Assembly (NCBI GenBank): GCA_039636795.1
Contig: CP143430.1
Coordinates: 1 to 64,000, forward strand
Reading direction: 5' to 3'
Source: Micrococcaceae bacterium Sec5.1
Lineage (GTDB): Bacteria; Actinomycetota; Actinomycetes; Actinomycetales; Micrococcaceae
DNA: 64,000 bases
Shown piece by piece: positions 20,780 through 30,549 of this stretch. Numbering within the stretch: position 1 is the stretch's first letter; the number at the start of each line of letters is the position of its first letter. A program made the position numbers and the translations under genes. The notes below the pieces were generated by a model, which was not told the DNA's origin, ran no database searches, and worked only from the letters and a program-made list of their open reading frames with translations.

Positions 20780-21496
20780 CTAGGACAATCCGGTGACACG
20801 CATGGTGATATTGATTCGTCCATGCGAGAGCCCACATCCTTCCGGACAGGTTCCGGGGAGGACCTTTGGGATGCCGTGATACGCGAACCTTGATGCTCCG
20901 CCGAAAACGAAAAGGTCCCCGGATTGGAGTTTGACGTCCGTATATGGCTTGGTCCGCGTCTGGGTGTTGCCGAAGCGGAAGAGGCACGTCTCCCCGATGC
21001 TGAGGGACACTACCGGAGCATCGGAACGTTCATCTTTGTCCTGATGCATCCCCATGGCGGCACCGCGATCGTAGAAGTTCACCAGTGCGGCATCGGGTGT
21101 GTAATTGCCAGCGAGTTCGCCGAGGGCCTCGTTGCCTTCCGGCCCCGACGAGTAGGCATCCGATACGGCCTTCCTGCCCAAGCGAACCATCCACTCCGGG
21201 AACTCGAGTACGGGCTGGCCATTTACATCCGTAGCTTCCCGGGTGTAGCGGTAGGGCTGCCAATGCCAGCCAAGGCAAACGGTCCGGACAGACATCTGAT
21301 GCCCTCCCGGCAGCGTGGCCGCACGCAGCGGCACCGGGCCTTTCGTCCATTCGCCAAAGCGTTGCACGATCCACCTTTGCTGCTCCAGGCTCAGCCAGCC
21401 GGGCACGTGCACGGCGCCTGGAGCTATAACCCGAGGCGGGGCGTCGTGGGTGTCAGGTTGGATAAGCGTCAACGGAAACAGGGCGTCCCCGCTCAT
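20780..21496 (-). CDS. alkB: AlkB-type 2-oxoglutarate/Fe(II) dioxygenase
   Basis: Oxidatively demethylates 1-methyladenine and 3-methylcytosine. 238 residues. Iron ligands are visible as MHQDKDE (His-x-Asp) and FAYHGI (distal His); the 2-oxoglutarate-binding arginines are in GRINITMR. The ATG overlaps the upstream ogt stop as ATGA. It ends the coupled ogt-sigma-ogt-alkB run. Confidence 0.95.
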   Translation of the reverse strand: MSGDALFPLTLIQPDTHDAPPRVIAPGAVHVPGWLSLEQQRWIVQRFGEWTKGPVPLRAATLPGGHQMSVRTVCLGWHWQPYRYTREATDVNGQPVLEFPEWMVRLGRKAVSDAYSSGPEGNEALGELAGNYTPDAALVNFYDRGAAMGMHQDKDERSDAPVVSLSIGETCLFRFGNTQTRTKPYTDVKLQSGDLFVFGGASRFAYHGIPKVLPGTCPEGCGLSHGRINITMRVTGLS

Positions 21497-22122
21497 GCGG
21501 CAGCCTCAAGCGTGAGGAGCCTTCGCTTCGCTGCCGTTCCGCCGAGGTAACCGCCGAAAGTGCCGTCGGACTTCACCACGCGGTGGCAAGGAACGATGAC
21601 CGGCAGCGGGTTGGTGGCGCAAGCCGTTCCAACGGCGCGCACAGCTTTGGGGCTGCCGGCGGCCTGGGCCACCTGTGCGTAACTTTCGGTCCTTCCGTAG
21701 GCGATCTGCGGCAGATGGTGGAGGACGTTGAGGCGGAACCCGCGTGCGAGCTGGAAATCCAAGGGAAGGTTGAAATCTTTACGGGTGCCGCTGAAATACT
21801 CGTCCAATTGGCGGGCAGCGGCCTCAAGCCGAGATGGCGCATGCAGAATGCGGGGACTCACCGTGTTGGCCAGCAACTCCAATACGGCCTCGTGGTTCTC
21901 ACGCTCAAACGCTACGCGCACCACACCATGCTCCGTAGCCGCCAAAAGCAGCTTGCCCACAGGAGAGTCCACCACCATGTAAGCAATGTCCAGGGAATGG
22001 CTTTCCTGTGCAGAGCGGACAAGCCTCGCATGGAGGCTGGCCAGGGCAGGCTCGATTCCGGCGTCGAGGGGTTGAAGTAGTGTGGCAACCGCGGCGCGGT
22101 CCGAAAGGGATTCAAGAGTCAT
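21493..22122 (-). CDS. Methylated-DNA-protein-cysteine methyltransferase with N-terminal extension
   Basis: Suicide repair of O6-alkylguanine; the active cysteine is in PVIVPCHRVV and the DNA-binding core precedes it (GRTESYAQVAQAAG). 209 residues. The first 45 or so form a helical extension (LESLSDRAAVATLLQPLDAG) absent from ordinary Ogt. The gene starts inside the stop of the sigma factor gene (ATGA) with GGAGAAAT as ribosome site. The tight pairing with a sigma factor suggests the extension may touch the sigma factor, which is inference. Confidence 0.92.
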   Translation of the reverse strand: MTLESLSDRAAVATLLQPLDAGIEPALASLHARLVRSAQESHSLDIAYMVVDSPVGKLLLAATEHGVVRVAFERENHEAVLELLANTVSPRILHAPSRLEAAARQLDEYFSGTRKDFNLPLDFQLARGFRLNVLHHLPQIAYGRTESYAQVAQAAGSPKAVRAVGTACATNPLPVIVPCHRVVKSDGTFGGYLGGTAAKRRLLTLEAAA

Positions 22123-22697
22123 CGGATTTCTCCTTTCGCCGATGCTGGGACGGATGATGTAGTCACGGCCGTGGAATGAACCAGGAGGGCTCGTACGGAT
22201 TCGGGCTCGTCTCGGAGCATGGAACGGAGGGCTTTCACACCGTCGGACCCCGCACGTCGTGCGGCATCTGGTGTCCCGCCGAGAAGTGACGCAATGTCCC
22301 TATATGGGAGGCCGGCCAAATAGTGGTAGGCCACTGCCTGGCGTTGTTTAGGTGGCAACTGCCCGACGGCGTTGAGTAGCTCCGCTTGGCTGTCACCCGG
22401 AATGCCAATTTTCGAAGGCCGCTCGGGTGGCTCATCGACAGGCAAAGCGCGCCGATTACTGGAACGGATGAGGTCGATGCATTTCCGATGCGCAATAGTG
22501 ACGAGCCAGGCCTCAAGGTTGGCATCCGCAGGGAGGGCGCCATAAGCCTGCAAAGCCGCAAGAAAGGTTTCGGACCACGCGTCGTCGGCATCGTGAAGGC
22601 CCACCACGGCACGGCATACCCGGAGCACAGTGCCGCCATGTTCCTGGACGACTGCTTCGAATGGCCTCTTGGTGTGGGCCGGCTGCCGGCGCTGCAT
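22119..22697 (-). CDS. ECF-type RNA polymerase sigma factor in the alkylation operon
   Basis: 192-residue sigma-70 family protein with region 2 (VVGLHDADDAWSETFLAAL, then WLVTIAHRKCIDLIRS) and region 4 (LPPKQRQAVAYHYLAG, YRDIASLLGGTPDAARR). No zinc anti-sigma gene is nearby. It starts one base into the upstream ogt stop (TGATG) and ends in a 4-base overlap with the next ogt. A role in switching on alkylation-repair genes is inferred from context. Confidence 0.9.
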   Translation of the reverse strand: MQRRQPAHTKRPFEAVVQEHGGTVLRVCRAVVGLHDADDAWSETFLAALQAYGALPADANLEAWLVTIAHRKCIDLIRSSNRRALPVDEPPERPSKIGIPGDSQAELLNAVGQLPPKQRQAVAYHYLAGLPYRDIASLLGGTPDAARRAGSDGVKALRSMLRDEPESVRALLVHSTAVTTSSVPASAKGEIR

Positions 22698-23206
22698 CAG
22701 AAGAGCTTGCTCTCTTTCAGGGCGGCAGGCTCTTCGAACTCGAGGAGGAAGCGCTTATTGTGCAATCCACCCGCGTAGCCGGTGAGTTGCCCGTTGCGCC
22801 CCACCACTCGGTGGCACGGGATGATGATGCTGATGGGGTTTCGCCCCACTGCGGACCCGACAGCCTGGGCCAGGTGGGGATCGCCCATCTCGAGAGCCAG
22901 TTCACCGTAGCTGATGGTTTCCCCAAAGGGAATGTGTTGGAGCCGCTGCCAGACCTTCTCCTGGAAGGCATTGCCCCGGGCCTCAAAGGGAATGTCGAAG
23001 TCGGTGCGCTTTCCTTCGAGATACTCCCCGAGTTCGCCCCGCGTCTGCTCGAAGAGTGGTTCCTCGATCCCTGCCGGGACGCCAAAGTAGTCCGGCGGAG
23101 GCATGTGCCAATGGCCTTCGTAAAAGATGCCCGTCAAAAACTCCCCACGGGCAGTCAGCGTCAGCTGCCCCAGCGGGGAATCCATGGTGGTGTGCCTGGT
23201 GTTCAT
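22697..23206 (-). CDS. ogt: Methylated-DNA-protein-cysteine methyltransferase (Ogt type)
   Basis: 169-residue standard Ogt: N-terminal domain, then FQEKVWQRLQHIPFGETISYG and active site SIIIPCHRVVGRNG, with YAGGLHNKRFLL near the end. ATG at 23206 with AGGAT just upstream. First gene of the coupled operon, 46 bp after crgA on the same strand. No AraC-type Ada regulator is present in the window. Confidence 0.95.
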   Translation of the reverse strand: MNTRHTTMDSPLGQLTLTARGEFLTGIFYEGHWHMPPPDYFGVPAGIEEPLFEQTRGELGEYLEGKRTDFDIPFEARGNAFQEKVWQRLQHIPFGETISYGELALEMGDPHLAQAVGSAVGRNPISIIIPCHRVVGRNGQLTGYAGGLHNKRFLLEFEEPAALKESKLF

Positions 23207-23251
23207 ATCCTGTAGACGTTCGCGGGCACCGAAATGTGAGGTGTGGGATTC

Positions 23252-23506
23252 CTAGGCGCGCCAGCGCGTGGTCATGAGGAATCCGACGATTGCGATGCCG
23301 AACCCAGCCACGATGTTCCACGAAGCCCAGTCCTGAACTGGGAACCGGCCCTCAGTGATATAGAACGTGATGATCCAGATCAGTCCAATGATCATGAGGC
23401 CAAACATGACCGGCTTGTACCAAACGGGATTCGGCTTGTACTGCTGCGCGGCGGAAGTCTGCTGGGCCTGACGGGCAGGCCGCTTGCGGGGCTTGGACTC
23501 GGGCAC
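23252..23506 (-). CDS. crgA: Cell division protein CrgA
   Basis: Small membrane protein of the actinobacterial division machinery that contacts FtsZ and penicillin-binding proteins. GTG at 23506 has a strong AAGGAGG and gives 84 residues beginning MPESKPRKRPARQ. Two membrane helices are visible (PVMFGLMIIGLIWIITFYI and ASWNIVAGFGIAIVGFLM). The open frame extends far upstream of this start but is not CrgA-like. Confidence 0.93.
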   Translation of the reverse strand: MPESKPRKRPARQAQQTSAAQQYKPNPVWYKPVMFGLMIIGLIWIITFYITEGRFPVQDWASWNIVAGFGIAIVGFLMTTRWRA

Positions 23507-23679
23507 GGATCCTCCTTGGCTGTTCGATTGAAACCCGATGCTGCCGGCCTTGGTATCCTGCAGGAAGGAAAAATTCCAGCGGTCAACGGCCACGCGGTGC
23601 TCCGGGTTGTTACTAGCTGTCAAGTCTAGCCGCAACCGGGGTAGGCCAGCGCCGCCCACGCCCTATACGAGGAGACCCT

Positions 23680-24489
23680 GTGGCGGACCAGCAGACGACG
23701 GCGGCTGCCGCCGTGCCGTCCGCCCACGGGACGCAGGGAAAGCCTCCCAAGGCCCGGCGCACAGCTTCGGACGTTATCCGGAAAATCAGCCAGGTGCTGG
23801 GCGAGTTGCTCATCACCGCAGGCATTGTCCTCCTGCTTTTTGTGGGCTGGGAGCTGTGGTGGACCAACGTGGAGGCCGACGCCAAGCAGACCGAAGCCGT
23901 AAAGAGTTTTGCACAGGAATTTGCGGGACCGGTGACACCGGCTGCCAGCCAGGCTACGGATTACGGTCCGCCCGTCGTTGGGACAGCACCTGCCCACGGG
24001 AAAACGATCGGGATCATGTACATCCCGCGGTTTGGTCCGGACTACACGCGGCCAATTATCGAGGGAACAGACCAGGATGTCCTGGACACACTGGGCCTGG
24101 GGCACTACGGAAACACCAGCATGCCCGGAGCCCTGGGCAATTTTGCCGTCGCAGGACACCGGCAAACGCACGGCGCTGTACTGGATAACATCCACACCCT
24201 GGTCCCCGGGGACAAAATCTACGTCCAGACGCCAGACGGCTATTACACCTATGTCTTCCGCAACAACCAGATTGTGTTGCCCAGCCAAACCGACGTCCTG
24301 ATGCCGGTCCCCACCCAACCCGGAGTCACGCCCCGTGAAAGCATCCTGACCATGACCAGTTGCAACCCGCGCTTCGGATCCCAGGAACGCATCATCGCCT
24401 ATTCAGTCCTTGAGGGTTGGCAACCGGCCTCAGCGGGACCGCCATCGGAAATCGCCGCCCAAGTAGCCCAAGCCCAAGGAAAGGGGTAA
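23680..24489 (+). CDS. Class E sortase
   Basis: Transpeptidase that anchors surface proteins to the cell wall. 269 residues, GTG at 23680 with GAGGAG. An N-terminal cytoplasmic tail is followed by a membrane helix (ELLITAGIVLLLFVGWELWW). The catalytic triad is visible: His in AVAGHRQTHGA, Cys in TMTSCNPRF and Arg in GSQERII. It is divergent from crgA, and a small membrane protein gene follows within 3 bp. Confidence 0.93.
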   Translation: MADQQTTAAAAVPSAHGTQGKPPKARRTASDVIRKISQVLGELLITAGIVLLLFVGWELWWTNVEADAKQTEAVKSFAQEFAGPVTPAASQATDYGPPVVGTAPAHGKTIGIMYIPRFGPDYTRPIIEGTDQDVLDTLGLGHYGNTSMPGALGNFAVAGHRQTHGAVLDNIHTLVPGDKIYVQTPDGYYTYVFRNNQIVLPSQTDVLMPVPTQPGVTPRESILTMTSCNPRFGSQERIIAYSVLEGWQPASAGPPSEIAAQVAQAQGKG

Positions 24490-24492
24490 CGG

Positions 24493-24663
24493 ATGTACGC
24501 CTGGATCTTTCGGAATTTGCCCGGCCCCTTGTGGGTGCGGATACTGACATCGGTGGCGCTTGTGGCCGTAGCCCTCGTCCTGATGGTGGAGTTCCTCTTC
24601 CCGTGGTTCTCACAATTCACTTCTTTGACCGACTCAACGATTGGTTTAGTGCAGCAGCCATGA
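24493..24663 (+). CDS. Small membrane protein between sortase and pabA/trpG
   Basis: 56 residues from ATG 24493 (MYAWIFRNLPGPLWVRILTS) to TGA 24661-24663. One hydrophobic helix (VALVAVALVLMVEFLFPWF). It starts 3 bp after the sortase stop and overlaps the next gene as ATGA, so it is clearly cotranslated. Similar short proteins occupy this slot in related genomes, from memory. Function unknown. Confidence 0.8.
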   Translation: MYAWIFRNLPGPLWVRILTSVALVAVALVLMVEFLFPWFSQFTSLTDSTIGLVQQP

Positions 24664-25301
24664 GCTCAACAAAAATCCTCGTCGTGGACAACTACGACAG
24701 CTTCGTTTACACCCTGGTGGGCTACCTGCAAGAACTCGGCGCCGAGACAACCGTGGTCCGAAATGACGACGTGACACTCGCAGAAGCAAAAGAGCTTGCC
24801 GCAGCCCGTGACGGAGTCCTCATCTCTCCCGGTCCAGGAACGCCGGCAGAAGCCGGTGTTTGCATCGACCTCATCAAGTGGTGCGGCGAGGCCGCCAAGC
24901 CTATGTTCGGCGTCTGCCTTGGCCACCAGGCCCTTGCCGAAGCTTATGGCGGCGTGGTCACCCATGCGCCTGAACTGATGCACGGAAAAACCTCCCCGGT
25001 GCAGCATGAAGGCAAGAGCGTCTTTGTCGGGCTTCCCTCGCCCGTTACGGCTACGCGCTACCACTCACTCGCTGCGGTTCGTGACTCGATCCCGGACGTC
25101 CTGGAGATCACAGCAGAGACGACCAACGGCGTGGTCATGGGCCTGCAGCACAAGACCGCTCCCCTCTGCGGTGTGCAGTTCCACCCGGAATCAGTCCTCA
25201 CCGAAGGCGGCTACCAGATGCTGGGCAACTGGCTGGAGTCCCTTGGCATGACCGGCGCTGCCGAACGTGCTTCGAAGCTGAGCCCGCTGATCCAGCACTG
25301 A
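24660..25301 (+). CDS. Aminodeoxychorismate/anthranilate synthase glutamine amidotransferase subunit
   Basis: Supplies ammonia from glutamine to a chorismate-using partner for folate (PabA) or tryptophan (TrpG) synthesis; this copy could serve either. ATG at 24660 overlaps the upstream stop. 213 residues with VDNYDSFVYTL, ISPGPGTP, nucleophile Cys in FGVCLGHQ, and GVQFHPES with the catalytic His/Glu. It is convergent with pknB. Confidence 0.92.
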   Translation: MSSTKILVVDNYDSFVYTLVGYLQELGAETTVVRNDDVTLAEAKELAAARDGVLISPGPGTPAEAGVCIDLIKWCGEAAKPMFGVCLGHQALAEAYGGVVTHAPELMHGKTSPVQHEGKSVFVGLPSPVTATRYHSLAAVRDSIPDVLEITAETTNGVVMGLQHKTAPLCGVQFHPESVLTEGGYQMLGNWLESLGMTGAAERASKLSPLIQH

Positions 25302-25333
25302 CGTGTAGCGGCGGCTGAGGGGGACGCGAGCCG

Positions 25334-27235
25334 TTAGTCCTTCTTGGTGGGCGTCGGCTTGGGGCTTGAGGTATCTGTTGGCGTAGGTGTGGGAGTTGGA
25401 GCCGGGGCTTTGGCTACCGTTACCGTGACTGTCTTGCCCTGATCCACTTCGGTATTGAAGGTTTCGCTTTGCGCCGTGACCTTGCCGGGGGTCACCTGGG
25501 AATTTTCCTGCTCCACCACGGCCATGACGAGGCCGTTTTCCTTCAACAGCGCTTCGGCTTCCGACTGGGCAAGACCGATCAGTTGGGGCATCAGCACTTT
25601 GCCGGAGGAGACCTGCAGCTCAACGTTGGAACCCGCGGCTATGGGCGCCCCGGGGGCTGGACCCGTGGTGATGACGAGTCCGATGGGAACCGTGGGGCTG
25701 TGCGTCCTCACGCTGGAGATGTTGCCCGTGATTCCCAGGCGCCGGAGGGTGTCGCGGGCGTCTGACTCGGTGCGGCCCACAATGTCTGCAGGGATAGTTA
25801 CCGAGCTGGGACCGCTGGAGATGTTGAGGATGACTTCGGCGTTCTGTTCAAGCATGGAGCCCGCACTGGGTGCCGTGCCGATCGCCATGTCCTTGGCAAC
25901 CTTGTCACTGGCCACACGTGCCGTTTTGGGGACCAGCTTTGCGGAGTAGAGCTCTTGCAGCGCCTGGGACTCCGACATGTTGGTCACCGAGGGAACCGCC
26001 ACCTTGGCGGGTGTCGCGGGGGGCGCGTTGACGAGGCTGTAGATCCAGAATCCGGCCCCTGCGAGAACAAGGATAGTGAAGATTGCCAGCGTCGCCGCCC
26101 AAGTACGACGGCGGGACTTCTGGTGGGCGGACCGCTCCCGTTCGGGTGGGAGGTCCAGGGGAAGGGCTTCCTCCACCGGTTCCGCTATGGGGTCCTGGGT
26201 CGCGTCTTTGTAGTGCTCGACATCCAGGAATCCCACGGCTGTGGCGCTCAAGAGCTGGGTGTCCGGGTCTTCGGATGAAATGAGGTCGTTGGGGTCGGTA
26301 GGCGCCTCGCTGGTGGGGAGAGCGGGCACGGGGATGCCATTACTCGCGGCCCTGAGTGCCCGCCGGAAGGCAGCCGCATCCTGGAATCGGTCAGTCCGGC
26401 TCTTCTGCAGGGCCTTGGCAAGGACGGAATCCAAAGCCTCTGAAACTTCAGGGTTATGGACGCTGGGAAGGTCCGGTGTCTCCCGGACGTGCTGGTAGGC
26501 CACTGAAACCGGGCTGTCGCCTACGAATGGTGGCCGGCTGGTAAGCAGTTCATACAGGAGGCAGCCAGCAGAGTAGAGGTCGCTGCGGGCATCAACGGTC
26601 TCCCCCCGTGCTTGTTCGGGGGAAAGGTATTGGGCCGTTCCCACCACAGCCTGCGTCTGCGTCATGGTGGCAGCGGAGTCAGCCATGGCGCGGGCGATGC
26701 CGAAGTCCATGACCTTGACGTCCCCGGTATCGGCACAGACCATGACGTTGGCCGGCTTGATATCGCGGTGCACAATGCCCGCCCGATGGCTGTACTCCAG
26801 CGCCGCGAGGACGCCAAGGGTGTAGCCGATGGAGTCTTCAACACCGAGTTCGTGCGCTTTGATCATGTCCCGCAGGGTCCGTCCTGCGACGAACTCCATC
26901 ACGATGTATGGGACACGCACGTCCTCACCCGGCCCACCCGGGACTGAGTACTCACCGGTATCGAAGATGGCCACGATGGAAGGGTGGTTCAGTGCCGCGA
27001 CAGCCTGGGCCTCGCGTTTGAAACGGGCCTGGAACTGGGGATCGCGGGCCAGGTCAGCGCGCAGGACTTTGACTGCAATGGTGCGCCCCAGCAGCGTATC
27101 TGACCCACGGTAGACGTCTGCCATGCCACCACGGCCGATCAGGTCACCGAGTTCGTAGCGACCATTGAGGATGCGCTGCGAAGAGACAGGTGTGCTCTCC
27201 TCTCGGTGCGCTGGACCGGGCCGTGGCGTAGACAT
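25334..27235 (-). CDS. pknB: Ser/Thr protein kinase PknB with PASTA repeats
   Basis: Membrane kinase that senses muropeptides/lipid II and controls growth and division. 633 residues: N-terminal kinase domain with GRGGMADVYRG, catalytic HRDIKPANV and DFGIARA; a juxtamembrane region; one membrane helix (LAIFTILVLAGAGFWIYSL); three PASTA repeats (VAVPSVTNMS, VTIPADIVGR, VLMPQLIGLA); and a Thr/Pro-rich tail. ATG at 27235, 9 bp after pknA. Last gene of the fhaA-pknB operon. Confidence 0.95.
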   Translation of the reverse strand: MSTPRPGPAHREESTPVSSQRILNGRYELGDLIGRGGMADVYRGSDTLLGRTIAVKVLRADLARDPQFQARFKREAQAVAALNHPSIVAIFDTGEYSVPGGPGEDVRVPYIVMEFVAGRTLRDMIKAHELGVEDSIGYTLGVLAALEYSHRAGIVHRDIKPANVMVCADTGDVKVMDFGIARAMADSAATMTQTQAVVGTAQYLSPEQARGETVDARSDLYSAGCLLYELLTSRPPFVGDSPVSVAYQHVRETPDLPSVHNPEVSEALDSVLAKALQKSRTDRFQDAAAFRRALRAASNGIPVPALPTSEAPTDPNDLISSEDPDTQLLSATAVGFLDVEHYKDATQDPIAEPVEEALPLDLPPERERSAHQKSRRRTWAATLAIFTILVLAGAGFWIYSLVNAPPATPAKVAVPSVTNMSESQALQELYSAKLVPKTARVASDKVAKDMAIGTAPSAGSMLEQNAEVILNISSGPSSVTIPADIVGRTESDARDTLRRLGITGNISSVRTHSPTVPIGLVITTGPAPGAPIAAGSNVELQVSSGKVLMPQLIGLAQSEAEALLKENGLVMAVVEQENSQVTPGKVTAQSETFNTEVDQGKTVTVTVAKAPAPTPTPTPTDTSSPKPTPTKKD

Positions 27236-27244
27236 GGCGGCTAC

Positions 27245-29095
27245 TTATTTGCTCGGGCTGCCGGAGCCGCTGGGGCTGGCGCTCGGGGACGTCGGATTGC
27301 TCGGTACAAGCGACTTGGACAGGTGGTATGTGACTACGGAACCAGCGGCAACCTTTGTTCCAGGCGCCGGCTCGGACCGTACGAAGGTGCCTGGTTTCTG
27401 GCCGACGGCACCATTGACGGGATCGCCCGGGACCCACCGCAGGTTCGCGGCTTCGATCAGTCCCCGGACCTCGTCTTCGCTGAGGCCGACACCGATGCTG
27501 GGCACGGACACCATTTCCGGACCCTTGGAGTACTGGACAGTGATAACTTCCCCTGGATCAACAGGACCGGTGGGGTTAAGGTCGGTTACCGTACCCACCG
27601 CGGCAGTGTTGAATACTTCCTGCCCGTTTACCTGCAGACCCAATCCAACAAGCTGGCTGCGGACCGTTTCAAAGGGTTGTCCAAGATACTCCTCGGGGAT
27701 CAGGTTGATCTTCTGGGGAGTGGACTGCGTTGGTGTCGGGGAGGGGGCCTGGGACGTCTGCGTTGGGGTGGCCGATTGCGACGTAGGGCTTGCGCTCCGG
27801 CTCGGGCTTGCAGATGTGGACTCGCTCGGACCGGGATTTGGCGAGAAGAAGCCCGACTGTGAAATCAGGAAACCAACCAGTGCGAAGAGCACCAGCAGGA
27901 TCAGGGCAACGAGTGGCCAAGTCCATGGGCTGCGCTTCTTGCGCTCCGGCTCGACGTCGTCGTAATTGTCGTCATCGCTGTAGATAACTTCTTCTTCGTC
28001 GTTCAATTGCCGCTCTGCCTCAAGTGCATTCGCCCGTGACAACGGGTTGTCGGCGGAAGCGCCGGCAGCTCCAAGGGCAGCCCCGGCTGCGCCTCCAACA
28101 GCGGCGGTGGCGCCGATCACCGGAAGTGCGGAAGTCGACGTCGTGGAATGCTCCTTGCCAAACGGCGAGGTAACGACGCCGGTGGGGGCCGTAGCGGTAT
28201 TGACCGGTGCCGTGATGGGTCCAGTAGCGGCTTCGAAGAGAAGCATTCCCGGCACCGCGGCGTGGGCAGTGGTGATATCGCCGTTGCGGATAGCCTCCGC
28301 GGCCTCGGCCAGCTTGATGGCGTTGGCCGGACGGTTCTTGGGATCCTTGGCGAGCATCGACATCAGGAGGGCGCGCACCGGAGTTGGCAGCGTCTCCGGA
28401 AGCGGAGGCGGAGCGTCGTTGACCTGTGCAAGGGCAATGGCGATCTGCGATTCACCGGAGAACGGACGGTGGCCGGTGAGGCATTCGTAACCGATGACGC
28501 CAAGCGAGTAGATGTCAGACGAGCCAGTGGCAGTTTGTCCTGTTGCCTGTTCGGGAGCAAGGTACTGGGCGGTGCCCATGACCTGGCCGGTCTGGGTCAG
28601 CGGGACCTGGTCAGCCAGGCGGGCGATACCGAAGTCGGTGACCTTGACGCGGTTATCAGGCGTGATCAACAGGTTGCCCGGCTTGATGTCGCGGTGGACC
28701 AGGCCCTGGGCATGTGCCACGGCCAGGGCGCGCGCCGTCTGGGAGATGATCGAAAGCGTCATGTCAGGCGAAAGGACCTGCTCGCGCTCGAGGATGCCGC
28801 TCAACGGATGGCCGGGCACCAGTTCCATGACCAGGTAGGCAGAGCCGGCTTCTTCACCGTAATCGAAGACGTTGGCGATACCCACGTGGTTAAGGAGTGC
28901 CGTGTGGCGGGCTTCAGCGCGGAAACGCTGGAGGAAGCCTGGGTCCCCGGTGTATTCCTCCTTGAGCACCTTGATGGCAACGATCCTGCCCAGGATCTGG
29001 TCCTTGGCCTTCCAGACCTCGCCCATGCCGCCAATCGCAATGCGACTGGTCAGCTGGAACCTGCCGCCGAGTGTGATTCCCGAAGTAGGTCTCAC
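27245..29095 (-). CDS. pknA: Ser/Thr protein kinase PknA-like with PASTA repeats
   Basis: 616 residues. Kinase motifs [22 protein letters not shown] and DFGIARLAD, an Ala-rich linker, a helix ([20 protein letters not shown]), a Ser/Thr/Pro stretch and two PASTA-type repeats (about residues 470-600). Mycobacterial PknA lacks PASTA repeats; several Micrococcales PknA-position kinases have them. The GTG start overlaps the pbpA stop. Confidence 0.93.
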   Translation of the reverse strand: MRPTSGITLGGRFQLTSRIAIGGMGEVWKAKDQILGRIVAIKVLKEEYTGDPGFLQRFRAEARHTALLNHVGIANVFDYGEEAGSAYLVMELVPGHPLSGILEREQVLSPDMTLSIISQTARALAVAHAQGLVHRDIKPGNLLITPDNRVKVTDFGIARLADQVPLTQTGQVMGTAQYLAPEQATGQTATGSSDIYSLGVIGYECLTGHRPFSGESQIAIALAQVNDAPPPLPETLPTPVRALLMSMLAKDPKNRPANAIKLAEAAEAIRNGDITTAHAAVPGMLLFEAATGPITAPVNTATAPTGVVTSPFGKEHSTTSTSALPVIGATAAVGGAAGAALGAAGASADNPLSRANALEAERQLNDEEEVIYSDDDNYDDVEPERKKRSPWTWPLVALILLVLFALVGFLISQSGFFSPNPGPSESTSASPSRSASPTSQSATPTQTSQAPSPTPTQSTPQKINLIPEEYLGQPFETVRSQLVGLGLQVNGQEVFNTAAVGTVTDLNPTGPVDPGEVITVQYSKGPEMVSVPSIGVGLSEDEVRGLIEAANLRWVPGDPVNGAVGQKPGTFVRSEPAPGTKVAAGSVVTYHLSKSLVPSNPTSPSASPSGSGSPSK

Positions 29096-30549
29096 TTATT
29101 CAACACCGCCTCAAAAATCTTCTTTGCGTTCGGACTGGTTAGCTTGGCGCCTGTGAGCACATCCACACCTTCCATGACGATGGTGACGGCCACTTGCGGA
29201 TCGTTCGCCGGGGCGAACCCGGTGAACCAAGAGTTGTTCAAACCGGAATCGCCGAGCTCGGCGGTACCGGTCTTACCGGCTACCTGGACCCCCGGGACGG
29301 CAGCGCCGCTGGCGATGCCGTTGGAGACCGCGCTGCTCATCCATTGGGTGATCTGGTTCGCGATGGGTTGGGTGGTGCTTGTACGGAGGGCCTCGGGCTT
29401 GAACTCGCTGATTACCCGGAGGTCCGGCGCCCGGACGGTCTTGATCAGATTGGGCTTCATCTGCACACCACCATTGGCAATTGCCGCCGTCATCAGGTTG
29501 ATCTGCAGCGGAGTTGCCTTGACGTCGCGCTGGCCTACCGAGGATTGGGCAAGCTGTGCCTGGTCCAGATCCTTCGGGAAGACGCTGACGGCCTGCTGGA
29601 GCTTGAGCTGCTCGCCGAAGGTGTCTCCGAAGCCGAACTTCTCTGCCTGATCGCGGATCGCGTCCTGGCCGAGGTCCAGCGCGATGCTCGCAAAGGGAGT
29701 GTTGCAGGACTGTTCCAAGGCGAACGAGAACGTGGCCGTTTCACGGACGTTGCAGTTACCGCCAGCGTAGTTGGGCAGGCTCGCACTGGATCCAGGCAAA
29801 GGCAGGCTGCTGGGGTTCGGCAGTTCGCTGTCCTTGTTGTACTTGCCGGAATTCAAGGCTGCCGCAGTATCCACGAGCTTGAACACTGAGCCCGGAGACA
29901 GCAGATTACCCGTGGGCCCGCTGACATTCTGGTTCAAATTGATGCCAGGAATCTGGTTCAGCTGTGCGTAGTTCGCCGCTGCGGCGTTTCTGTCGTGGGT
30001 AGCGATCAGGTTGGGATCGTAGGAAGGCTTGGAAACCATGGCCAGGACGGCGCCTGTTTTCGGGTTGGTCACCACGATTGAGCCGCGTTGGCCTTCCGGA
30101 ATAAGGTCATACGCAAGTTTCTGGATGGCGGGATCCAGCGTCAGCTCCACCGAAGCGCCCTTGGGCTCATTGCCCAGGAACATTTGGCTGACGCGGTCCA
30201 GGAACAGTTGGTCGGAATTGCCGGCCAACTGATCGCTGAGGGACTGTTCGAGCCCGGTGGAACCAAAGCCCCTGGAGAAGTATCCAGTGATGCCGGCATA
30301 TAGTTCGGGCTGCGTGTACTTGCGTTGGAACGCGCAGGATTCGTTTCCCGCGACAGATTCCGCAATTGGCTTGCCGCCTACGATGATCGCCCCACGGTCA
30401 TTGCAGAACGATGCCAGGATGGCCCGCTGGTTCCAAGGATTGGCGTTGAGATCGTCAGCGCCGATGACCTGGACGTAGCTGATGGCGCCGAAGATCAAGG
30501 CGAACATGGCGACGGCAGCCATCCACGAACTTCTAATTGCCTGGTTCAT
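29092..30549 (-). CDS. pbpA: Penicillin-binding protein 2-type transpeptidase
   Basis: Cross-links peptidoglycan, working with the adjacent SEDS polymerase. ATG at 30549 overlaps the rodA stop and gives 485 residues with an N-terminal membrane anchor ([18 protein letters not shown]). Transpeptidase motifs are SxxK in GSVFKLV, SCN in EQSCNTPF, and KTG in VAGKTGTAE. The frame is open upstream but lies within rodA. Confidence 0.95.
   Translation of the reverse strand: MNQAIRSSWMAAVAMFALIFGAISYVQVIGADDLNANPWNQRAILASFCNDRGAIIVGGKPIAESVAGNESCAFQRKYTQPELYAGITGYFSRGFGSTGLEQSLSDQLAGNSDQLFLDRVSQMFLGNEPKGASVELTLDPAIQKLAYDLIPEGQRGSIVVTNPKTGAVLAMVSKPSYDPNLIATHDRNAAAANYAQLNQIPGINLNQNVSGPTGNLLSPGSVFKLVDTAAALNSGKYNKDSELPNPSSLPLPGSSASLPNYAGGNCNVRETATFSFALEQSCNTPFASIALDLGQDAIRDQAEKFGFGDTFGEQLKLQQAVSVFPKDLDQAQLAQSSVGQRDVKATPLQINLMTAAIANGGVQMKPNLIKTVRAPDLRVISEFKPEALRTSTTQPIANQITQWMSSAVSNGIASGAAVPGVQVAGKTGTAELGDSGLNNSWFTGFAPANDPQVAVTIVMEGVDVLTGAKLTSPNAKKIFEAVLNK

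Noticed and set aside
23207..23251. An ECF-type promoter (GGAAT...CGGTG or CGTC) before the first ogt
   Set aside because: The spacing or -10 match is poor; I could not support a specific promoter.
28148..29650. A 500-codon plus-strand open frame opposite pknA and pbpA
   Set aside because: Antisense shadow in high-GC DNA; no domain, and the kinase and PBP frames are certain.
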